From Scalesia atractyloides (taxonomy: Eukaryota; Streptophyta; Magnoliopsida; Asterales; Asteraceae), in contig CAMTDV010000013.1 of NCBI GenBank assembly GCA_947069175.1, positions 56,736,610 through 56,800,609 of the forward strand: 64,000 nt of DNA. Reading direction: 5' to 3'. A program made the translations under genes and the position numbers. The notes under the pieces were generated by a model that made no database searches, was not told where the DNA came from, and saw only the letters and a program-made list of their open reading frames with translations. Positions 21,125-31,480 of the stretch are shown here, piece by piece. Position 1 is the stretch's first letter. Each line of letters starts with the position of its first letter.

Positions 21125-21245
21125 CAGGAATACCCAAGGCGGAGCTGTTGACAATCTCTGGAGTATTGATAGCGGTTGTTCCAGGGACATATCGGATAAC
21201 ATCTCACTGTTGCAAAATTTCAAATTCTTTTTCTCGAGTATGATG
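21125..21245 (+). pseudogene. trace of copia protease in element F
   Basis: One frame reads WSIDSGCSRDISDN followed by SLLQNF at about 21160-21210. This matches the aspartic protease active-site region of copia Gag-Pol (DSG followed by C/A-S-R). The protease then stops within 40 residues and no integrase follows, so this marks the left edge of the pol deletion. Confidence 0.65.
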
Positions 21246-21454
21246 TTTCCTTTGGAGAAGATGAGGTAAGACAACATCAGCGAAAAGGTACAAATTTAAA
21301 TTTCGTACTTTAATTTTGAAACTGATTAGTCTTTAATCTAGTGATGGAACGGTTTAAGCAAAAACAAAAATATTTTCCTTTCCTTTTGTTTAAAACTTTG
21401 TGCATACATTTTCTTTATTTGGTAAATTTGTGCATAAAGTATGATGCACAAATT

Positions 21455-21510
21455 TAGGGGGGAAAAGAGCGATATATGTATATATGTAATGTTTGAGGGG
21501 GAGAAAATTA
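21455..21510 (+). promoter_or_regulatory. two internal polypurine-like tracts in element F
   Basis: TTTAGGGGGGAAAAGAG (about 21454-21470) and TTTGAGGGGGAGAAAATTAG (about 21492-21511) lie 37 bases apart. Sirevirus G has a similar pair just after RNase H (plus 57961 and 58021). Sireviruses are known for more than one polypurine tract. Confidence 0.6.
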
Positions 21511-21699
21511 GAAAAATACGAAAAACATTTGAAAATCAATTATAATTATTAATCAAATGGGAAATGAAATGAATATTCGTGATTAAGGGCATGATTGACA
21601 TATGTAAGGTGTTGTAGCTGAAAAGACTAGGATCTAATGTGATGTGTTGATAGGCTTAACGCTCAAAGTGATTAAAAGATACTAAGTGATATAAACCTA

Positions 21700-22290
21700 A
21701 CGAACTATGTATCTTGTGGGTTACAAACCATCGGTGTATGATTTTATGGTCTTAAATCCTGTGTTGATAGATAGCCAACGTCTAAGGTTTCGGGTCTTTA
21801 TGTTGTTGAGTCATCTGGGAATATCTTGGCTACCCTTCTGTTGCATCCAGATTATATGCAAACCTAGGCACAGTCAGGATATTCTTAAAAGAGCCAAAAT
21901 AAAAAGGCCAAAATCTTAAAAGAAAGGAAATCTCAACACGATAAAATTCCATGTGCTTGAAAAGTCAAACATACCACATAAGGTATATGCCTAACCCTCG
22001 TCAGAAACTATTGGCCACTCTGCTGTACGAAAGTACTGACCTGTTCACCAATAGTCTGACGTTGTAAAAGATAAAGGATGATCTCAATATACTCACCTAT
22101 TACGATGAATCGTTGTGCTTACCTTGATCGCGGGGGTATGTCATGGTATGGGACGCACATATATTATAGTATAATACTATCTTAAGCACATCACAAAGTG
22201 GAAAAATGAATGTTGAGCGTTAAAGTTTATGTGGACAAACATATTGGCAATCACTTAGGCAAGTCTGAATAAGTTCACACTGAAAAATGT
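21700..22290 (+). other. conserved post-pol noncoding block, copy in element F
   Basis: Diverged copy of the block in A: GGGTCTTTATGTTG, TCATCTGGGAATATCTTGG, CACCTATTACGATG, then GTGGACAAACATATTGGCAATC near 22230-22255. Order and spacing follow A and D. Keeping this block while pol was lost suggests it is needed in cis (inference). Confidence 0.6.
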
Positions 22291-23063
22291 TCCTTGGTCC
22301 GTCTGAAAACGATTATGATCCCATTGTAATTGTATAGTTGTAACTACTGACTTAGTTTCGTCGCTTATTTGTATTTCTGTTTATATTCTTATATTTAAAA
22401 ATAAAAAAAAGAATAGAAAATTCAAAAATCCAAAAAATAGAGTGCTTTATTTGTTTTATTAAAATTATTACTAACCGTTCTTGAATATTTGACTAATCAT
22501 CAAAGGATGAAAGAAATTTGAATTTCGACCCGAGTACAAGTACTTGGATGTACCAAGTGTTCATGCAGTATTCTCCCTGTTGCATGAGAATGTTTGCTTA
22601 TAAATTTCTGAGAATTGTGCAGATCTTGATTTAGATCAAGAAACAGGGATTGCTGAACATTGAGATGCTGTTAGTTGCCAGCAAGCATGAAGCATCACAA
22701 CAACAAAGTGTACCTGAGTCAGAAGAACCAGATGCCAGTCCTCGTCTGACGGTGATAGTACATTTGAAGAAGTACCTGTGAACCTGCTTGCTTCAAAGAG
22801 AAGAATTGAAGAAGAAAAGAGCTGCTGAGATTCCTCCTCTCGCATTCTTTTTGACAAAGATGTCTCAAGCAAAGCTGATCGAGATCTTGATATGAAGTTA
22901 ACCACAAGAGCATAAGAAAGAGACCCGATGCTGAGATTTCGTTGAAGAGTGAGGTCCTAAAAGTATGAGGCTGACTTCCACAACACTTACGGCACAGCGA
23001 CAACCATAGATTCTGTTGAAGACGTTGCTGAATTTGCTCTATGAAGACAATTTGATGCATTAG
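22291..23063 (+). other. 3' noncoding part of element F
   Basis: An AT-rich stretch is followed by purine-rich sequence with no lasting frame. At 22950-22975 AGGTCCTAAAAGTATGAGGC is a near copy of the LTR start (AGGTCCTAGAAGTGTGAGAC), about 125 bases before the real LTR. Confidence 0.55.
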
Positions 23064-23076
23064 TCTAGGGGGAGAT
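23064..23076 (+). promoter_or_regulatory. polypurine tract of element F
   Basis: TCTAGGGGGAGAT directly precedes the TG of the right LTR. Confidence 0.85.
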
Positions 23077-23509
23077 TGTTAGGTCCTAGAAGTGTGAGAC
23101 TGACGCACCAAATATACGCAATGGTCTATGGTATAACTGGGCTTAACTGCATTAGTTTGTGTTAGGTTTTGACCTTTATATATCATTGGGCATGCCATGG
23201 GCCATGTGGGTCAGGCAAGCCCATAGGCAAGCCCATTAGGGTTATGCCTTATCCTAGTTATATAAGCTAATCTTATTTTATTTATAGGGTTAAGTTTTGG
23301 GGTACACTATTAGGTTTTCTCTAGAGAACCTTCATCTTGTACCAGACGGTTTTGCTTGTTCAAGTAATAGAATCGTGTGCTAGGTGTTAGAAGTTAATTC
23401 GTATTGTTCTTCATCTTTTTGGTTTTCTTGAAGATCACCAAGTTTGGATTCCGCCCATCCTTGGTGATTGTGTGATATTAGTGTTAGATCCGGATTATTG
23501 GGACTTACA
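23077..23509 (+). repeat. 3' LTR of element F
   Basis: Same start (TGTTAGGTCCTAGAAGTGTG) and end (TTGGGACTTACA) as the LTR at 17917-18351, with scattered substitutions and short indels. Its TATA box is TATATAAG at 23259-23266. It is followed by the CTTTT duplication. Confidence 0.93.
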
Positions 23510-23514
23510 CTTTT
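23510..23514 (+). other. target-site duplication of element F, right copy
   Basis: CTTTT, identical to 17912-17916. Confidence 0.85.
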
Positions 23515-24330
23515 TATGTAAATTTATTTTGGTGGTCTTTTTGGATTAGGGGGAGGGTTCTGTAGGATTTTGCTAGTGTGGGTTTCACATCACCAGGAGC
23601 AGGGGCTTAGCAACAAAGCTTTGAGCAGTAGATGTGGACTCATCAAAAATAGGCTCATCCCCGTTTGCTTTTGTTTTGGAAAATATTGACTCTTGATTTA
23701 AAATTCTTGTAAAAGTTTCATTTGTGAAACTATTCATTCTAAAAACTACACCTTGTTGAAAATCTTTTTCGGATACTTGCTTTTGAAGGTAATAGCTTAA
23801 GAGTCTAGGATACAAAAGAAAAGCTTTATTTGTTTTTATTTTTTATATTTGCCACCAAGTCTAAAAATAATGCATGGGACGGATTAAAATCAGATTTTGT
23901 CAAAATAGCATATCCCTGATTTTGAATGTTTTGTGGAATCTCACTAAATACAGTGTTCTTGGCTGAAAGACAAATAAGTAAGGTATGGAAAAAATATCTC
24001 ATTTCAGCAGGAAATTTTGGTTTAAAAATTATAACACCAGTCAATTGAGTTCATACCCGCATTTAATGAACTCTGTGTGGAGTTCTTGCTTTTCAAAAGA
24101 AATTTTACCTGTTTGGTTGTCCAATGCAAATGTTGTGGATATGGAAGATGGGGATATTTGGACAAGAGTTTCTCTGATCTTTGAAGTTAAAGCATATGGA
24201 TTTTTGTTTTGAGATTCAATTTTAGCGTTGGCCCAAAATTGTCAGAGAGTATCCATATAAATAGGTGTATCAGTAAGCATAAAGTTTTTGTATTTGGATG
24301 ATGTGAGAACATCAATTAATGGGTTAATCA
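23515..24330 (-). pseudogene. N-terminal part of Sirevirus C post-pol ORF
   Basis: Minus-strand frames read LTDTPIYMDTL, FWANAKIES, then a frame from 24044 with KPKFPAEMRYFFHTLLICLS and GYAILTKSDFNPSHALFLDL, and a frame from 23815 with YPRLLSYYLQKQVSEKDFQQ and MNSFTNETFTRI. FWANAK and the FFHTLL...YPRLLSYYL region align by eye with FWNAAK and the later half of the Sirevirus A post-pol ORF, so both belong to one family found after pol. Stops occur near 24230 and 24050. Function is unknown. Confidence 0.7.
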
Positions 24331-24884
24331 AAGTATTTTAATTGTTCTTCTCAAAAGTGGGAAGGTAGTTCTGTGAAGTTTGATTTGAATAGCCATGATC
24401 AGAGAAGAAAAGTGAGAAGTAGTGGAGAAGCCGGTAGTGAAAAGCTTTGTTTAGATGGAACAAGGATATATAAAGGAAAAAAGTGAATGCTGGCGTGGTA
24501 GCGGTTTCAAAAGATATGAGGGCTAACATCTGTCCACGTGGCAACCTCTATTGAATAATGGAGGACAGTTGTTGTCTAACCTCTGTTGGGAAGCAACGGA
24601 GGTTGGGAACAGTGTATAGGAACAGTGGTGAATTTACTCTATTGGAGGATAGATATCAGAGGTTAGGACAAACACTGGTAAATGGGAACAAAGGATACCT
24701 TTCAGCAATGGATAGAATTATAACCAATAAGGGTTTTAAAAATAGTGGTTTAAAATAGACTTTAAGGATTTATTGAAAATTTTCAATTTTAGAACTATTT
24801 TTAAGGATGGTTTTTGATTTTCGAAAAAAACATTTTAATGCATTTTATTCATGGAAAACAAAATGTTGCTTTTAATCCATGTTT
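24331..24884 (-). other. spacer between RNase H and post-pol ORF of Sirevirus C
   Basis: No gene. It contains repeats of the word CCTCTGTTGG/AACGGAGGTT between 24540 and 24660. The post-pol conserved block of A, D, F and G was not recognised here. Confidence 0.5.
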
Positions 24885-25510
24885 AGCATGCCAATTCTAG
24901 AGATCAAGCTTTCAAAGGTAGACGTGTGTAAAGCTTTTATCAACACATCTGCCAATTGATCCTTAGTTGGAACATGATGCAGAGAAATCAAACCTTTTTC
25001 ATAGCAATCCCTCACAAAGTGATGTCTGATGTCAATATGCTTGGTTGTGGAATGTGAAACTAGATTTTTGATGATGTTTTAGCTACTTGACTATCTAACA
25101 TGAGAGGAGTCTTTAGAGCAGTTACACCAAAATCCAGCAATTGGTTTTGAAGCCACAAAAGTTGAGAAGTGCAACTAGCAACAGCAATATACTCAGCCTC
25201 TACTGTGGATGTTGAAACTACAACTTATTTTTTTCTTTGCCAAGAGACTAAACAATTTCCTAGAAACTAACATCCTCCTGATGTGGACTTCCATGTAGCA
25301 TGACAACCAGCAAAATCACTATATGAATAACCTAAAAGCTCAATATTTCCATTAGAAGGATACTAGATACCAAGTGTGGGAGCACCTTTTATGTATCTGA
25401 ATATCCTTTCACAGATATAAGGTTGGACTTTCTAGATGCTAACTTGGATCTAGAATAGACACATGTGGCAAACATGATGTCCGGCCTTGATGCAGTTAGG
25501 TACAATAAAG
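24885..25510 (-). pseudogene. copia RNase H, Sirevirus C
   Basis: On the minus strand frames give TASRPDIMFATCVYS, then the RNase H core YSDFAGCHATWKSTSG, STVEAEYIAVASC, KHIDIRHHFVRDCYEKGLI and DQLADVLIKAL. Individual stops and one or two frame changes interrupt it. The upstream RT is missing because the sequence changes to an unrelated gypsy LTR near 25510. Confidence 0.88.
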
Positions 25511-27689
25511 ACTCGCGGTTTTATTACCGCTTTAAATTTTGAATCTAACCCGTTTGGTCAATCTTAGGATTCAACCAAGTGCATTTTTATGACCATTGTA
25601 ATTTAGGGAATAACCCTCTGAGGTTATACCTTATAGTCATATAGTTTGGTAAGTTATATGATGAGTCGATTTTATGTACATTTAAAATGCCGAAAACACC
25701 CTTTTGGCACATAAAATGGTTTTAAACATGTAAGACCATAGTTTTGAAATCTAAAATGATATTATAACATAATCAAACTTGTTTTGACATATAAGACTCA
25801 TCATAGGACTTATTTTACCATCCAAACCCATAGTTACGCTAGCGACCTGTTAAAGTAGCGTAAACCATTTAACAAGTCGAAACGAGCCAAAGCACTTAGA
25901 AACTCTTCCAAATCAGAATGTAAGGTATTATAAACCATAACATATCAGTCCAACACTCGTTTGGTTTATAAGACCTCATTCTATACAATCCTCCGATTAA
26001 AGTCTCGATACACTAACATAGTATTCCAATACATTAGGACACACTTGAACTCTTCAATCCTTGAGCTTTGTTTGATCATTTGAACAAGACATTTACGCAA
26101 TCCCAAGTGAGTACATAGCCCCCTCTTTTACGTTTTCAAATATTTTGGGATGATTCATATGTGCCTATCACTACTTTCTTGCTTTCATGACATTATACAT
26201 GTTTTGCTTATCTAGTAAATATAGTACATCATTCCAAAAACATTTTTGCTTTGTATGTTCACTTAGCATACCTAGCATATGATTTCAAAGACATTTTTAC
26301 TTCGTATGTTGACTTAGCATACCTAGTACATGATTTCAAAGACGTTTTTGCTCCGTGTGTTGACTTAGCATACCTAGTACATGATTTAAAAGAAGACATT
26401 TTGCTTCGTATGTTGACTTGGCATACCTAGTACATGATTTCAAAGACATTTTGCTTCGTATGTTGACTTAGCATACCTAATACACGATTTCAAAGACATT
26501 CTTACTTTGTATGTTGACTTAGCATAGCTAGTACATGATTTCAAAGACATTTTTGCTTGGTATATTGATTCAAAACATTTTCATGAAATGCTTACATTGT
26601 TCAAGACATATTGGTCCGTTGAATATACAATGATACATTCATTAACATTGATCATGCCGACCGGTAGTATGTAATGGTACCATAGGATTGACAATCTCAT
26701 TCCCGCTTCCTAGGTTTGTTTTGAAGTGACTTTAGGGAATGATAGAATCTGACGAACATTTGAAAAAACTTTGTCTTTATAAGGGTTTATCCGACAATCA
26801 ACAAGGCTTGAATGTATTCGCCAACAATCCATATATATGAGTCTACACATTAAAAGCAATTGATTTAGAAGACAAGAGTTTTGTTTATACAATACATTTT
26901 GATAAGACAAGACATTTTGGTTATTTTATACAAGACATTTATTTTATGGTTTAAACAAGACTTTTGTTTGCCATACAAGACTTAGTTTATACATAGACAT
27001 TTGTTTATAAAAGATATTTGGTTTATACATGGCATTGGTTTATATATGACATTGGTTTAAAGAAGACATCTCAATTGTTGGCTCATGGTAAGTGATTTAA
27101 ATGATGAGACCTGTGTAATATGATAAAAGCATGGTGGATACACCACTGGTCCTTCCTATATATAAGTGCTTTCATTATATCACATAACGTAGCGTTATCT
27201 AAACCACTTCAGACAAAATACAAGACATGACATGTTTTATACAAGGCACGAGTTTTTTTGGTTATTAAGTTAACCATGCATCATTTCTTTTAAATAAGTT
27301 GATTTTCATATGATTTCGTAAAAGAAACATTTTTGTTAAGGATCATGGATACTTTTGTAATAATTAAACATTTCTTTGAACCTTCAAAGCCATGAATCTT
27401 CATCACAAAACCTATGTTACTCACAGGAATTTTTATACTGACATTTTATTTTGACATATGTTTTGGGAGCCAATGTGTGACTTTGAGCATGCTTCACATA
27501 GGGCGGACTTGGGCCTTAGTGACTTTAAAATTTGCAAGACAATTGTTGTGTTTTTTATTTCATTTTCCCAAGACAATGTAAACAATTAAATTCGATCATA
27601 CAAACATGTGTCATGAAACAATAGTTATGTGACATGACTCCACGACGTTTCCGCCGCGGTTTGTTGTTTTACGCGGTCGAGATGTAACA
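25511..27689 (+). repeat. gypsy LTR, about 2.2 kb, without its element
   Basis: The right end GCGGTCGAGATGTAACA resembles the ends of gypsy LTRs of this type; the left end CTCGCGGTTTTATTACCGC lacks the initial TG bases. No primer site or polypurine tract adjoins either end, so it is a solo or truncated LTR. The five bases outside the two ends do not match. The left flank is minus-strand copia RNase H and the right flank is plus-strand Sirevirus D, so at least one side is a later rearrangement. It contains a 51-bp tandem repeat. Confidence 0.65.
26241..26570 (+). repeat. 51-bp tandem repeat, 6-7 copies, in the gypsy LTR
   Basis: The unit includes CGTATGTTGACTTAGCATAC then CTAGTACATGATTTCAAAGA and a T-rich joint. 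Copies differ by a few substitutions and one small insertion. It is noncoding. Confidence 0.88.
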
Positions 27690-28180
27690 CTTAGTACACA
27701 GAAATTCCGTTTGAGAGATTGCCGGATTCTGAGATACGGTCTTTATCGATAATTGATATCTGGGGTATTATACAAGTTCTTATGGTTTTGCTTTAGCAAT
27801 GGACTAGAAAATGTAGAATACTTTTGCTTTTAAACCCAAAAACTGTAGCAAATTGGAAGTATTGAAAGATCCAACAATTACAGTAAATGATTCCAAATTG
27901 GAACACTACTTTTAAGAAGAGCTTCTTCTCTTCTTCGGTACGGTGGTACTAACCTGAGCTCTCAAGGTCTCACATTACCCAAATACCGATATTAGTTAGA
28001 TATATTCACCTGTAAGATGAAATCCAGGGAATCTTGATACGTGAGTATATTCTGAGGTGGGAAACATGGTTAAGTCAAGTTCCTAAAATTACCTAATGTA
28101 TCTCGGAACAATTGAGAAATGTCTAGAGGTTTATGTGGATAAGTATACTGACAATCTAAGTGAAATTGTTTATTACTTAA
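27688..28180 (+). other. conserved post-pol noncoding block, copy in Sirevirus D
   Basis: CTTAGTACACAG, GGTCTTTATCGATAA and ATATCTGGGGTATTATAC (27688-27800), then CTAACCTGAGCTCTCAAGG, TATATTCACCTGTAAGATG, AATCTTGATACGTGAG and GTATACTGACAATCTAAG (27950-28170). It is the closest relative of the copy in A and the best pair for alignment. Confidence 0.8.
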
Positions 28181-28679
28181 AGTCTTATAAAGGTCAACGG
28201 TACTAGTGATATGTCTCAAAAACTGATATGATCCTCTAACACAAACTCACAAAAATATGTCTCTAAATATGTTTGTACATAATTTATTACATTTCATTTC
28301 ATAAAAGCCCAAAACGATTTTCAGTGAGTTTTAGCATAATTTTTAGAAAAACCAAAAAAATCTATTTCTATCTTAGTTTTGACGACCCATGATGGAATGC
28401 GGATCTTCAAAATCCAAAGATGCCAAATGCTGAGAATACCGGAGGACAACGGGTTGGGAGCTTATTTGTATTGATAAAATGTTTTAAAAAGATTAAAGGT
28501 TCATTAACTTGAAACTTTACATTGCCTAAAACATCAGTTTGATCACAATGTGTTCAACCAAGGTCATTAACATGGACTTGGAAGATAAATTTGTTAACCG
28601 GGGTCATTAACTTGGACTTAGTCAACTGAGTGGGTCGTTAAAACTAGTTAAAATGCGCAAAATGTTAATAATCACATTT

Positions 28680-29160
28680 ACCTTCACTCAAAGAAGTTAT
28701 CATCGCAAAAAGATAATTATCTTCACACGAAGATAACTATCCTCGCACGAAGATAGCCGGCTATACATATTATCTTCTCACAAAGTTAATTGTTTGAAAG
28801 AAGATATCAAATGCTTGTTTTTCAACAAGATTGTTTTGATGTGAAGGAAAAGATGCAACCGATGAAATACCAGGGCGTCATCAATGTATGCTATGCACAT
28901 GGTACTAAGTTTGGTAAGATGTAGGAATCATCACAGAGAGAGTTAGAGAAAGAAGAATTTCTAAAAGAGGAGCAAAGTTTGGAAAAGATTGAAGAAAATT
29001 CAGAAGCACGTCGTCTCAGAAGATTCCAGTTCATGAAATGGGCTCCTCCTACTGATCAGACACCGATTCCATCTAAAGAGAGAAGAAAGCCACACAATAA
29101 TTTCTTTGGACATTAAAGTTACATGCTTGAAGATTTTGAAGACAGACCAAGACTATGGCA
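28680..29160 (+). pseudogene. palindrome cluster and relic of post-pol ORF end, Sirevirus D
   Basis: At 28690-28760 palindromes of the form CTTCGCACGAAG (TCTTCACACGAAGATAAC, CCTCGCACGAAGATAG) take the place of the CTCGTACGAG cluster of A. From about 28920 one frame reads REFKEEQ-like charged residues, then RRLRRFQFMKWAPPTDQTP. I take this as the C-terminal relic of the post-pol ORF, from position only. PPT-like ATGGGGAGTT closes it at 29168-29177. Confidence 0.5.
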
Positions 29161-29177
29161 TCATCCAATGGGGAGTT

Positions 29178-29545
29178 TGTTGGTGCATAATTTCTTTTGC
29201 CTACGTCTTAGGGACGTGTCTATAATTGTAATAGGGTGAAACTGTTATATATTATGTTGTTTGTATTTAACTTCGCTTGAAGGTGAGTCTATCTTCGCAC
29301 GACGGTAAATTACCTTCGTGCGAAGATAAACTACCCTCGCACAAAGGTAGTATGTCAATATATAAGTTGTGTGAGGTGTTAGTGTGTAGAACTTTTGCAA
29401 CTGAAACGGCGAAGATCTTTCGGATTTCCTGATCATTTGTAACTGTTAAACATTGAATGAAATCAGTTAATTGGTGAATAATCTTGTTAATTGTCACTAA
29501 TTCATATGAATTCCACGCGTATGGACTAGATACTCAAATTAGGAC
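29178..29545 (+). repeat. LTR of Sirevirus D, right end approximate
   Basis: It begins TGTTGGTGCATAATTTC after ATGGGGAGTT. Palindromes at 29275-29350 (TCTTCGCACGACGG, CCTTCGTGCGAAGAT, CCTCGCACAAAGGT) sit about 100-175 bases in, the same offset as in the LTR of A. The expected end and primer site are not clear; the boundary near 29545 is a guess from LTR length. Confidence 0.65.
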
Positions 29546-29619
29546 CTTTGTTATTGGACAAAAGATCCTAAAAAGATATTTTTCATAGTGCTTTTAAATC
29601 AATCATACCACCTGGCGTT

Positions 29620-31480
29620 TATAACTCTTTTGTAGGTTTCTTTGGAGAACCAAGAAGTTACCAAAGCATAAAAGTGAAGAAGAAAGAAAACAGCCTGTAG
29701 AGGAAGTTATAGACGTCACCACTGAGATGAACACTAAAAACCTCAAAGAGATTGTTGATAAAGCAATGATGGCATAGTTGAAAGAGGTAGTCTCTGAGAA
29801 AGTTCAGGAGTTTGTGATTGAGTAAGTCAGAGAGGTTGGTAAGAGTGAGAAGACAGAAACAGAAAAACAATGCATGAAGTGCTTATTTGGGAAAGATGAG
29901 AAGTATAAAGAACTTAAAAAATACATTGATAACCTATCTAGTGATCTAAAAGATACAAAAGAAGCTTATGATAATCTGAGAAGACCTATTAACCAATACC
30001 AAGATGCTAATAGAGAAGATAATGCTACGCTTTCTATGCTCAAAAGTGACTGTCATGGACAAACAAATGGCAATAAACCATCAGGATCGAATTGGAAAGG
30101 GTTAATAAGAAACTAGCTAGTTATTCAACTGCATCTTACGTGCTGGATCACATCCTACATAAACCAAATGGAAAACATGAATGAGGACAGGATTTGCATA
30201 GTTATCAGAATAAGGGTCTAGGTTATCATCAAGTTCCACCCCTGACGTGGAACAGTTATTCCAAGAAAAAGCCCGAGGGGGTGGAAAAGGCGCTTAATTT
30301 GAATTTAAAAACTAAAAAGAAAGATGAGCTGCCTAAAAACCTTGATATAACCTACACCAAAAGTGAAACAGAATATGAAAGAGAGGTTGTTAAAAATGTC
30401 GTTGAAAAAGTTTCATAAAACGACAATGAAAGTAATGAATTTGAAAGTGCTCAATCTAATCTTGAGAAAACAAGTTCAAGCCCGCATTCTAAAAATGACC
30501 ATAGTTTTCAGAAGAATATATTCCAAAATCAGATAATGGTTTGAATGATGATCCAAATATTGTTATGTTCAAAATGAACGGGTTTGGCAAACTATACTCT
30601 GATGATGAGTTTCCGATTCAGAATGTGAACCTGGACAAAGTTGATAAAGTGTTTAAGTTGGTAAAAGTTGAAATTTCTAAGCTTGGAAACATGACAAAAG
30701 AACAAATATTTTCAAACTTTAAACGTGATAAATCTTACTATTCCAAATCTAAAGGCTCCTATTCTAATAATTAAAAGAGAAATAACTATTATGGGAGACA
30801 GGGTTCGGGATGTGGTAAGAGAAACAACAACAGGTTTTGAAATTCAAAATTCACAAAGAAAATGGTTTTTGTTTTCGACACAAGCTCAGAGAGTGAGAAA
30901 GATAGTTTGTTAAACAAACAATCAAATGAGAATTTTTTTTGTTGTAAAACAACGTGAACAGGTCCAGAGATCCACTGTTGTAACAGAAAGTCGGACATGC
31001 TTTAAATACAACCAAGTTGGGCATATGGCAAAACATTTTCAACAAAATATCTCTAAATCTGTTTACAGTGTCAGGAAAACTTCAGAGGATGCAAAACAGA
31101 AATCCCCATGTTTGTTCCTACTCAGATTCTTAAACGAAACAATGAATCTAAAAACAAAGAGAAATCAACAAATCTTAAAGTGTTAACTAAAAGGCTGGTG
31201 AATCTTCAATAAAAATTGAACAAAAGGATTCAATTAAAAAAAAATCAAACTTGGGCGATTAAATCAAAAGCATCATCTAAAGAAATCAAAACATCTGTTT
31301 TAACTATTCTTGATAAGAAAGTTGAACAGATTCTTGAAACAAAGAATGAAAGTGTGTATGATTCAACTTGTGAAAACCCACCCGAGACCGTTAAGGCTTG
31401 GGTCTCGCTATTAAATAATTGTTTAAGTGAATGTGAAGGGGCTCCCAGGATCCATCATTTCCAAGTGGGTCATGGATAGC
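29620..31480 (+). pseudogene. C-terminal half of gag, Sirevirus E
   Basis: Frames from 29640 give a Lys/Glu-rich start and EKQCMKCLFGKDEKYKELKK, then a coiled-coil-like DNLSSDLKDTKEAYDNLRR, homologous to DNLLSDYKSTKEAYDKLSK at 55250. GLGYHQVPPLTWNSYSKKKP (30207-30266) is the gag word also seen in F, G and J. The frame at 30541-30774 keeps YSDDEFPIQNVNLDKVDKVF, matched in G. The zinc knuckle at about 31000-31040 reads CFKYNQVGHMAKHF: second and last Cys are replaced, so metal binding would fail. Several stops separate the pieces. Confidence 0.85.

Larger units (their letters stand above)
17917..23509 (+). mobile_element. Element F: complete non-autonomous Sirevirus derivative
   Basis: Two LTRs (435 and 433 bp) in direct orientation, a primer site, gag, a protease trace, a conserved noncoding block and a polypurine tract make a 5.6-kb element flanked by CTTTT. 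Integrase, RT and RNase H are absent: sequence passes from the protease active site (about 21170-21240) to purine tracts near 21455. It must have moved using proteins from a full element, or lost pol by deletion after insertion. The LTRs differ at a few tens of positions, so the insertion is not very recent. It sits inside the post-pol ORF of Sirevirus C. Confidence 0.9.
17024..25510 (-). mobile_element. Sirevirus C, minus strand, split by element F
   Basis: RNase H (25510 to about 24885), a spacer, and a post-pol ORF (about 24330 to 23515, resumed at 17910-17024) read in order on the minus strand. The gap 17917-23509 is element F with a CTTTT duplication on both sides, so the two parts join. 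The RT and earlier genes are lost at 25510, where a gypsy LTR begins. The LTR of this element is missing unless it is the one at 16557-17023. Confidence 0.8.
27690..29545 (+). mobile_element. Sirevirus D, 3' tail and LTR
   Basis: The sequence begins inside the conserved post-pol block, continues with a palindrome cluster, a remnant of the post-pol ORF C-terminus, a polypurine tract and an LTR. All are in the order seen in Sirevirus A (8385-14368), but the post-pol ORF is nearly all deleted. Sirevirus E gag follows the LTR without an obvious primer site. Confidence 0.8.

Noticed and set aside
21055..21243. Separate small gene at 21055-21243
   Set aside because: Another frame of the same bases carries the protease word IDSGCSRD, so this is decayed pol.
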